Shown one piece after another: positions 26,736-33,673 of a DNA stretch of 64,000 nucleotides (within the stretch, counting starts at the first letter, position 1; the number at the start of each line of letters is the position of its first letter). A program made the position numbers and the translations under genes. The DNA is from Massilia phosphatilytica (GTDB lineage Bacteria; Pseudomonadota; Gammaproteobacteria; Burkholderiales; Burkholderiaceae_D), in assembly GCF_002968015.1 (NCBI RefSeq), contig NZ_PUIP01000003.1, positions 248,001-312,000 on the forward strand. Direction: 5' to 3'. Below the pieces are notes generated by a model. The model was not told where the DNA came from, ran no database searches, and saw only the letters and a program-made list of their open reading frames with translations.

Positions 26736-26793
26736 GAAAACACAGAATTGCATACACTTTGTGTTTTCTTTTTTTTGAAAAGTGTATACACTT
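26736..26793. promoter_or_regulatory. Double operator between uraH and the GntR gene
   Basis: AAGTGTATACACTT at 26780-26793 is a perfect 14-bp palindrome. Overlapping the other half of the gap, GAAAACACA (26736-26744) and TGTGTTTTC (26761-26769) form a perfect 9-bp inverted repeat with a 16-bp spacer, and the spacer contains GCATACACTT, a near copy of the palindrome's half. The AT-rich setting is unlike the surrounding DNA. The likely ligand is the GntR protein encoded next to it. Confidence 0.7.
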
Positions 26794-26830
26794 CAAACAC
26801 GATGTCAATCACTTATTGTTCCGAGCGACC

Positions 26831-27562
26831 ATGAACCGAGCCCGCCAACCCCTGAAGATCGTCCCTTTGACTGCGGACCATGATACGCCCGCAAGCGCGC
26901 CGTCCGGCAGCGCCACGCAGCGCATCGTGGATTCCATCACCACCGCGATCGCCGAGCGCCGCCTGATGCCGGGCACCAAGCTGTCCGAACAGAAGATCGG
27001 CGACATCTTCAAGGTGTCGCGCACCGTGGTGCGCCAGGCGTTCAACCAGCTGTCGCGCGACCGCCTCGTCGTGCTGGAGCCCGCGCGCGGCGCGTTCGTC
27101 GCCACGCCCACGGCCGAGGAAGCGAACGACGTGTTCGAAGTGCGCGCGATCCTCGAGACGGCCGTCACGAAGCAGCTGTGCGCGACGATCACCGACGCGC
27201 AGATCAAGCAGCTGCGCGAACACCTGGAGCTGGAACGCGCCGCCGTCAACAACGCGGAAGTCCCGGGCCGCACCCGCCTGCTGGGCGACTTCCACCTCGT
27301 GCTGGCGCAGATGCTCGGCAACCAGGTGCTCGTGCAGATGCTGTCCGAACTGCTGACGCGGTCCTCGCTGATCGCACTGATGCGCCAGTCGTCGCAGTCG
27401 GCGGAAGAATCCCTCGATGAGCACGTGGCCATCGTCGACGCCTTCGAAAAGCGCGACGTCAAGGCGGCCGTGCGCCTCGTCTCCAAGCACCTGGCCAATG
27501 TCCAGCATAACCTGCACCTCGATCCGCAGCGCGTCGACCTGGCCGACATCCTCCACCCATGA
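26831..27562 (+). CDS. GntR-family (FCD) regulator of urate catabolism
   Basis: The 243-residue regulator has a winged helix at about 30-98 (IAERRLMPGTKLSEQKIGDIF, VSRTVVRQAFNQLSRDRLV) and a C-terminal all-helical FCD effector domain with the metal-binding His residues in GDFHLVLAQM and SLDEHVAIVDAFEKRD. FCD members usually sense small carboxylic acids or related metabolites; here an intermediate such as allantoin or urate is plausible. Its stop overlaps the puuE start (ATGA), so it is made with the enzymes it probably controls, and strong dyads precede it. Start chosen by downstream position of the operator. Confidence 0.88.
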   Translation: MNRARQPLKIVPLTADHDTPASAPSGSATQRIVDSITTAIAERRLMPGTKLSEQKIGDIFKVSRTVVRQAFNQLSRDRLVVLEPARGAFVATPTAEEANDVFEVRAILETAVTKQLCATITDAQIKQLREHLELERAAVNNAEVPGRTRLLGDFHLVLAQMLGNQVLVQMLSELLTRSSLIALMRQSSQSAEESLDEHVAIVDAFEKRDVKAAVRLVSKHLANVQHNLHLDPQRVDLADILHP

Positions 27563-28521
27563 TCAAAGACACCATCATGAACCAGCACTATCCACGTGAC
27601 CTCGCCGGCTACGGCCGCGAGCAGCCGTACGCCGACTGGCCGGGCCGCGCCCGCGTCGCCGTGCAGTTCGTCCTGAACTACGAGGAAGGCGGCGAGAACA
27701 GCGTGCTGCACGGCGACGCCGGCAGCGAGCAATTCCTGTCCGAGATGTTCAACCCCGCATCCTTCCCGACCCGCCACCTGTCGATGGAAAGCATCTATGA
27801 ATACGGCTCGCGCGTGGGGGTCTGGCGCATCCTGCGCGAATTCGAGAAGCGCGGCCTGCCGCTGACGATCTTCGGCGTCGGCATGGCGCTCGAGCGCAGC
27901 CCGGACGTGACGGCCGCGTTCAAGGAACTGGGCCACGAGATCGCCTGCCACGGCTGGCGCTGGATCAGCTACCAGAACGCCGACGAAGCGACGGAGCGCG
28001 CGGACATGGCGCGCGGCATGGAAGCCATCGAACGCCTGACGGGCGAACGGGCGCTGGGCTGGTACACGGGCCGCGACAGCCCGAACACGCGCCGCCTCGT
28101 CGCGGACTACGGCGGCTTCGAATACGACAGCGACTACTACGGCGACGACCTGCCGTTCTGGCTGAAGGTCCGCAAGACCGACGGTACGCAAGCGCCGCAA
28201 CTGGTCGTGCCGTACACGCTGGACGCGAACGACATGCGCTTCGCCCTGCCGCAAGGCTTCTCGCACGGCGACCCCTTCCTCGCCTACCTGCGCGACGCGT
28301 TCGACGTGCACTACCAGGAAGGCGGCGAGCGCCCGTCCATACTCAGCATCGGCATGCACTGCCGCCTGCTGGGCCGGCCGGGGCGCTTCCGCGCACTGCA
28401 GCGCTTCCTCGACTACATCGAACAGCACGACCGCGTGTGGGTCGCGCGCCGCATCGACATCGCGCGCCACTGGAAGAGCGTGCACCCCTACAACCCCGAC
28501 ACCGCTTTCGCGTGGGAGTAA
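27559..28521 (+). CDS. puuE: Cofactor-free allantoinase PuuE
   Basis: A 320-residue member of the polysaccharide-deacetylase fold that hydrolyses allantoin to allantoate without a metal amidohydrolase. Hallmarks are YPRDLAGYG at the start, FVLNYEEGGENSVLHGD near 35-51, MESIYEYGSRVGVWR near 75, GHEIACHGWRW near 130 and GWYTGRDSPNTR near 170. The ATG at 27559 overlaps the GntR stop codon; an internal ATG at 27577 gives a product starting nearer the conserved YPRDL and is an alternative. The OHCU decarboxylase fusion follows 5 bp later. Confidence 0.95.
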   Translation: MIKDTIMNQHYPRDLAGYGREQPYADWPGRARVAVQFVLNYEEGGENSVLHGDAGSEQFLSEMFNPASFPTRHLSMESIYEYGSRVGVWRILREFEKRGLPLTIFGVGMALERSPDVTAAFKELGHEIACHGWRWISYQNADEATERADMARGMEAIERLTGERALGWYTGRDSPNTRRLVADYGGFEYDSDYYGDDLPFWLKVRKTDGTQAPQLVVPYTLDANDMRFALPQGFSHGDPFLAYLRDAFDVHYQEGGERPSILSIGMHCRLLGRPGRFRALQRFLDYIEQHDRVWVARRIDIARHWKSVHPYNPDTAFAWE

Positions 28522-28526
28522 GAACA

Positions 28527-30299
28527 ATGCTGACCCTGGAGACACTCAACGCCGCCGACGAGGCGGGCTTCACCGCGCTGCTGGACGGCGTGTACGAACA
28601 CTCGCCGTGGATCGCTGCGCGCGCCTGGGCCAAACGCCCGTTCGCGACGCTGGCGCAACTGAAGCGCGGCCTCGTGGAAGCCGTGCGCGACGCCTCGCGT
28701 GAAGAACAACTGGGCCTGATCCGCGCCCACCCGGAGCTCGCGGGCAAGGCGATGGTCAGCAAATCGCTGACGGCGGAATCGACGAATGAACAGAACAAGG
28801 CGGGCCTGACGAATTGCACGCCGGAGGAATTCGCGAAAATCCAGCAACTGAACGCCGACTACAACGCCAGGTTCGGCTTCCCGTTCATCCTCGCCGTGCG
28901 CGGTCCGCGCGGCGCCGGCCTGCAGAAGGCCGAGATCATCGCCACGTTCGCGCGCCGCCTCGCCAACGGCCCGGACTTCGAATTCGCCGAAGCGCTGCGC
29001 AACATCCACCGCATCGCCGAGATCCGCCTGGACGACAAGTTCGACCAGCACCCGGTCCTGGGCAACCTCGTGTGGGACTGGCACGAACAGCTGGCCGTCC
29101 ACAGCGAATCCAGTTACGCCGAGCGCGGAGAGCTCTGCGTGACCTATTTGACGGACGCGCACCGCGCGGCCGCGGCCCAGCTGGCGGCCTGGATGCGCGC
29201 GGAGTGCGGCTTCGACGACGTCACCATCGACGCCGTCGGCAACGTGGTCGGCATCTACCATGGCGCCGATCGTGCGGCGAAGCGCCTGCTGACCGGTTCG
29301 CACTACGACACCGTGCGCAACGGCGGCAAGTACGACGGGCGGCTCGGCATCCTCGTGCCGATGGCCTGCGTGCGCGAACTGCACCGCCAGGGCAAGCGCC
29401 TGTCCTATGGCATCGAAGTCGTCGGCTTCGCGGAAGAGGAAGGCCAGCGCTATAAAGCCGTGTTCCTCGGGTCGGGCGCCCTGTGCGGCGGTTTCGACAC
29501 GGCGTGGCTCGACCAGAAGGATGCGGACGGCATCACGATGCGCGCCGCGATCGCGAACGCCGGCCTGAACGTGGACGACATCGCGGCACTGAAACGCGAT
29601 CCTTCCCAATATCTCGGTTTCGTCGAGACGCACATCGAACAGGGTCCCGTGCTGAACGACCTGGACCTGCCGCTGGGCGTGGTTACCTCGATCAACGGCA
29701 GCGTGCGTTTCGTCGGCGAGATCGTCGGCGTCGCCAGCCATGCGGGCACCACGCCGATGACGATGCGCCGCGACGCCGCCGCCGCAGCCGCCGAACTCGT
29801 GCTGTTCGCGGAACAGCGCGGCGGCGCCGTGCCGGACCTCGTCGCTACCGTCGGCATGCTGGACGTGCCGAACGGCTCGATCAACGTCGTGCCGGGCCGC
29901 TGCCGCTTCTCGCTGGACGTGCGCGCCACGACCAACGCCGTGCGCGATGCGGCGGCGGCCGACATCCAGGCCGAACTTGCCGCGATCTGCACCCGCCGCG
30001 GCCTGCAGTACTCGCTGGAAGAAACGATGCGTGCCGCCGCCGCGCCGTGCGCGACCGAATGGCGCCAGCGCTGGGAACGCGCCGTCGAGACCCTCGGCCT
30101 GCCCGTCTTCCGCATGCCCAGCGGCGCCGGCCACGACGCGATGAAGATCCACGACATCCTGCCGCAGGCCATGCTGTTCCTGCGCGGACTGAACGCCGGC
30201 ATCAGCCACAACCCGCTCGAATCCATCACCAACGACGACACCGACCTGTGCGTCCGGGCTTTCCAAACCCTTCTCGACCAACTCGCTACGGAATTCTGA
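28527..30299 (+). CDS. OHCU decarboxylase-allantoate amidohydrolase fusion
   Basis: One 590-residue chain joins two steps of urate breakdown. Residues 1-170 are OHCU decarboxylase (UraD): His68 in RAHPELAG, Glu88-Gln89 in STNEQ, and FGFPFILAVRG. Residues about 180-590 are an M20-type allantoate amidohydrolase or N-carbamoyl hydrolase (AllC-like): metal ligands His259 and Asp261 in GSHYDT, Asp270 in NGGKYDG, the Glu pair in FAEEEGQR, HIEQGP and GAGHDAM. The two steps are not consecutive: allantoinase acts between them and is encoded just upstream. No frameshift or stop marks the joint. The gene ends one base before the next start. Confidence 0.92.
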   Translation: MLTLETLNAADEAGFTALLDGVYEHSPWIAARAWAKRPFATLAQLKRGLVEAVRDASREEQLGLIRAHPELAGKAMVSKSLTAESTNEQNKAGLTNCTPEEFAKIQQLNADYNARFGFPFILAVRGPRGAGLQKAEIIATFARRLANGPDFEFAEALRNIHRIAEIRLDDKFDQHPVLGNLVWDWHEQLAVHSESSYAERGELCVTYLTDAHRAAAAQLAAWMRAECGFDDVTIDAVGNVVGIYHGADRAAKRLLTGSHYDTVRNGGKYDGRLGILVPMACVRELHRQGKRLSYGIEVVGFAEEEGQRYKAVFLGSGALCGGFDTAWLDQKDADGITMRAAIANAGLNVDDIAALKRDPSQYLGFVETHIEQGPVLNDLDLPLGVVTSINGSVRFVGEIVGVASHAGTTPMTMRRDAAAAAAELVLFAEQRGGAVPDLVATVGMLDVPNGSINVVPGRCRFSLDVRATTNAVRDAAAADIQAELAAICTRRGLQYSLEETMRAAAAPCATEWRQRWERAVETLGLPVFRMPSGAGHDAMKIHDILPQAMLFLRGLNAGISHNPLESITNDDTDLCVRAFQTLLDQLATEF

Positions 30300-30300
30300 C

Positions 30301-31545
30301 ATGACCACGACCGATAAAACCGCCGCCCCCTACGAGGCCCTCGACGCCTGGATCGACGCCCACTTCGACGAGGAAGTGCGCTTCCTGCAGGAGCTCGTGC
30401 GCGTGCCGACCGACACTCCGCCGGGCAACAACGCCCCGCACGCCGAGCGCACGGCCGACCTGCTGCAAGCCTTCGGCTTCGACGCGGAAAAGCACGCGGT
30501 ACCGGCCCCGACCGTGAAGGCGGCCGGCCTGGAGACGATCACGAACCTGGTCGTGCGCCGCAAGTACGGCGCAGGGCGCACCGTCGCGCTGAACGCGCAC
30601 GGCGACGTGGTGCCGCCGGGCGAAGGCTGGACCCATGACCCGTACGGCGGCGAAGTGGTCGACGGCCAGCTGTTCGGCCGCGCGGCCGCCGTCAGCAAAT
30701 GCGATTTCGCCACCTTCGCGTTCGCGACGCGCGCGCTCGAAGCGCTGGGCGCCCCGCTCAAGGGCGGCGTCGATCTGTACTTCACGTACGACGAGGAATT
30801 CGGCGGCGAACTCGGTCCGGGCTGGCTCCTGCAGCAAGGCCTCGTCAAGCCGGACCTCCTGATCGCGGCGGGCTTCAGCTACCAGGTCATCACGGCGCAC
30901 AACGGCTGCCTGCAAATGGAAGTGACGGTCCACGGCAAGATGGGCCACGCCGCGGTGCCGGAAACGGGCGTGGACGCGCTGCAGGCCGCGACCCGCATCC
31001 TCGTCGCGCTGTACGACCAGAACACGCAATATAAAAAGGTGAAGAGCCAGGTCAAGGGCATCAACCACCCGTACCTGAACGTGGGCCTGATCGAAGGCGG
31101 CACCAACACGAACGTGGTGCCGGGCAAGGTCGTGCTGAAGCTCGACCGCCGCATGATCCCGGAAGAGAATCCGGCGGAAGTGGAAGCGACGATCCGCAAG
31201 GTGATCCAGGACGCCGTCGCCGACTGCGCGGGCATCACCGTCGAGATCAAACGCATGCTGCTGGCGAACGCGCTGCAACCGCTGGATGGCAACCGTCCGC
31301 TGGTCGACGCCCTGTCGCGTCACGCTACCGCCGTGTTCGACGAAGAAATCGGCGCGGCCGGCACGCCGCTGTACACGGACGCGCGCCTGTTCGGCGAAGC
31401 GGGCATCCCGGCCGTGCTGTACGGCTGCGGCCCGCGCACGGTCGGCGAGAGCAACGCCAAGCGTGCCGACGAGCACATCGACCTGGAAGACCTGCGCCGC
31501 GCGACCAAGGTCGTGGCGCGCACGCTGTTCGATCTGCTCGACTGA
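30301..31545 (+). CDS. M20-family metallohydrolase of the urate operon
   Basis: The 414-residue enzyme belongs to the ArgE/DapE-like M20 group. It has ALNAHGDVVPPGEGW with the first metal His and Asp, and YDEEFGG with the catalytic Glu pair. In most relatives the bridging Asp sits in a GRGxxDMKG block; here the same place reads GRAAAVSKCDF, so that Asp is replaced and another lies two residues beyond the Lys. It is translated right after the fusion gene (one base gap), and no ureidoglycolate enzyme is otherwise encoded in the window, so it may do that final step; this is inference. A deacylase or dipeptidase is the alternative. Confidence 0.7.
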   Translation: MTTTDKTAAPYEALDAWIDAHFDEEVRFLQELVRVPTDTPPGNNAPHAERTADLLQAFGFDAEKHAVPAPTVKAAGLETITNLVVRRKYGAGRTVALNAHGDVVPPGEGWTHDPYGGEVVDGQLFGRAAAVSKCDFATFAFATRALEALGAPLKGGVDLYFTYDEEFGGELGPGWLLQQGLVKPDLLIAAGFSYQVITAHNGCLQMEVTVHGKMGHAAVPETGVDALQAATRILVALYDQNTQYKKVKSQVKGINHPYLNVGLIEGGTNTNVVPGKVVLKLDRRMIPEENPAEVEATIRKVIQDAVADCAGITVEIKRMLLANALQPLDGNRPLVDALSRHATAVFDEEIGAAGTPLYTDARLFGEAGIPAVLYGCGPRTVGESNAKRADEHIDLEDLRRATKVVARTLFDLLD

Positions 31546-31555
31546 CCCGTCGGCG

Positions 31556-32152
31556 TTACGTCGAGATCCCGGCAAAGGTCTGCAGATAGTTTGCCGGTAT
31601 CTCGACGGGCACCACCTTCCCCATCAGCGTGGCCACGATCAGCCCCGCGACGACGATCCCGGCGCACGTGAAGCCGGCGACGAACGCCCTGCCCCGCCGC
31701 AGCGCACACCCGACGTGCACGAACAGCGCCGCCACCGCCAGAAAATAATAAGGCAGGAAAAACAGCACGAACGGCCACACGTGCAGCCCGGCCGCCGCGA
31801 AATGGAAGTTCGTATCGAGCCCGCCGGCGCGCCCCGCCAGCACGGCCACCACATGGATCGCGAGGAATAGCGCCACGTATGCGCCGGACCCGGCCTGCAC
31901 CCACGCGAGCACGCCGCGCCGCCGCTGCCGCCCCGTCCACAGCATGCGCAGGCCGCTCGCCGCCTGCAGCGCCACGCACAGGAGCAGCGCGGCTTCCACG
32001 ACCGGCTGCCGGTACACGCTGCGCGCGGCGTCCATGAAGCGGATATGCGCATCGACGCCGGCCAGCGCCGCCAGGTGGTTCGCCACGTGCACCAGCAGGA
32101 AGACCGCGAGCACCGCGCCGGCGGCCCGATGCAGGCGGCGCGGCGCCATCAT
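31556..32152 (-). CDS. Five-helix His-rich membrane protein, possible b-type cytochrome
   Basis: This 198-residue protein has about five transmembrane helices and several intramembrane His: His22 and His26 in VHVANH, His100 in LAIHVV, and others in GLHVWPF and LFVHVGC. That pattern resembles the membrane cytochrome b subunits of succinate dehydrogenase or fumarate reductase, so haem binding is a reasonable guess, though no specific family is recognised. Its start overlaps the stop of the cytochrome P450 gene (ATGA), so the two are co-translated. A role in electron delivery or substrate handling for the P450 is speculation. Confidence 0.55.
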   Translation of the reverse strand: MMAPRRLHRAAGAVLAVFLLVHVANHLAALAGVDAHIRFMDAARSVYRQPVVEAALLLCVALQAASGLRMLWTGRQRRRGVLAWVQAGSGAYVALFLAIHVVAVLAGRAGGLDTNFHFAAAGLHVWPFVLFFLPYYFLAVAALFVHVGCALRRGRAFVAGFTCAGIVVAGLIVATLMGKVVPVEIPANYLQTFAGIST

Positions 32153-33567
32153 CGCACGCGCGCCGTCAGCCGCAGCACGAGCGGAGTCTCCGGCCTCAGG
32201 GTGATGTTGAAGACGGGCTTGGGCGGCGTTGCCCCTGGCGGCACGTCGACACTGTACCGCTGCAGGAACATCGCGGCGAGCAGCGTCATCTCCGCCAGCG
32301 CGAGGTGCTGGCCCAGGCACACGCGCGGGCCGGTCCCGAACGGCATGAAGGCACCGCGCGGGATCGCGGGCGCGTCGGACGCGAAACGCTCGGGGCGGAA
32401 TGCGTCCGGCTCGGGAAACCAGCGCGGGTCGTGGTGCATCAGGTGCAGGGGCACCGCGAAGATCGTCCGGGCCGGCAGGTGCCACCCGCCCAGCGTGATC
32501 GGCCGTACCGACCGGCGCGAGATCAGTACCGGCGCGGCGGGGTACAGGCGCAGCGTCTCCTGCAGGGTGCGGCCCAGGTAGTCCAGCGCGGGCAGGTCCG
32601 CGGCCGTCGGCGCCCTGTCCTGCAGGACCGCATCGACCTCCGCGCGCGCCGCCGCCTGCGCGGCGGGGTTCGCGGCCATGCACCAGGCCCACCACGTCAG
32701 GGTCGCCGCCGTCGTCTCGTGGCCCGCGAGGAACGCCGTCATGCACTCGTCGCGCACGGCTTTCAGGGGCCAGGTGGCGGGATCCTCGATGTGCAGCGCC
32801 AGCAGGCGCGTGAGCAGGTCCTGCGGCCAGTCCGCCTGCGGCATGTCCATGCGCGCCCGCACGTGACCGGTGATCAGGCGGTCGAGCGTGGCGAGTGCGC
32901 GCCGCTTTTTCCCCTTCCACGGCATCCAGTCCGGCCAGCTCTTGGGCCAGTACATCTCGGCATTCCCCGCGACGGCCGCCTCGTGCACGGCCCGTTCCGC
33001 GTCGCGCGCATCGGCCGCGATCCCGCTGGAAAACATCATCCGCAGGATCACGTCCATGCCGAGCGACGTGAAGGCGCTCTCGATCGGCCAGGCGGCGTCG
33101 GACCGCGGCCACTGCGCGAACGCGGCGTCGGCCGCGCCGGCCATCGCGGGCAGGAACGCCTGCACGGCCTTCGGCGTGAACGCGGGCTGCAGCGCGTGGC
33201 GCTTCGTGCGCCATGCCACACCCTCGGACGTCAGCGTGCTGTGGCCGTGCAGCTGCGCGAACACCTCGATCGCGCGTTCCCAGCGGACCAGCGCGTCGTG
33301 ATGGTCAACGAGCAGTTCGCGCACCCGTTCCGGGTCGGTGACGACGACCTGGTGCTCGGGCCAGATCCGCAGGTGCATCATGCCGCCGTACTCGTCGCGC
33401 CAGGCGGACCATGCGCCGAGCAGGTCGCGCGACATCGCGCGCAGGAAGCGCCAGCCCGTCAGGCCAGACGGCGGTCCGGGAGGCCAAGTGCCGGGTGGAT
33501 GGGATGCCGGCGCGCTGCTCGCCGCGGCGGCGTGGAAGGGGCAGGATGGGGGCGTGGTCGTTTTCAT
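32149..33567 (-). CDS. Cytochrome P450
   Basis: A 472-residue soluble-type P450. Diagnostic parts are the I-helix AGHETT near residue 290, the K-helix ETLR near 348, and the haem-binding loop FGTGPRVCLG near 416-425, with the Cys thiolate ligand. Length and the RPERF-type block (DAFRPERF) fit the group of long bacterial P450s close to CYP4/CYP102-like fatty-acid hydroxylases. The N-terminus has a Pro-rich stretch and no clear membrane anchor. I start at 33567; in-frame ATGs at 33576 and 33618 would extend it into the promoter region of the divergent kinase. No ferredoxin or reductase gene is adjacent. Confidence 0.9.
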   Translation of the reverse strand: MKTTTPPSCPFHAAAASSAPASHPPGTWPPGPPSGLTGWRFLRAMSRDLLGAWSAWRDEYGGMMHLRIWPEHQVVVTDPERVRELLVDHHDALVRWERAIEVFAQLHGHSTLTSEGVAWRTKRHALQPAFTPKAVQAFLPAMAGAADAAFAQWPRSDAAWPIESAFTSLGMDVILRMMFSSGIAADARDAERAVHEAAVAGNAEMYWPKSWPDWMPWKGKKRRALATLDRLITGHVRARMDMPQADWPQDLLTRLLALHIEDPATWPLKAVRDECMTAFLAGHETTAATLTWWAWCMAANPAAQAAARAEVDAVLQDRAPTAADLPALDYLGRTLQETLRLYPAAPVLISRRSVRPITLGGWHLPARTIFAVPLHLMHHDPRWFPEPDAFRPERFASDAPAIPRGAFMPFGTGPRVCLGQHLALAEMTLLAAMFLQRYSVDVPPGATPPKPVFNITLRPETPLVLRLTARVR

Positions 33568-33673
33568 GCCTGGCATTCTCGATCGGGCGGGCGGCGCGGT
33601 ATTGAACGGAAACGACATGGCCGCGAGTTGTTATACTGCCGGGATCGACGTTAACCTTTTGACCAGTCACTCC

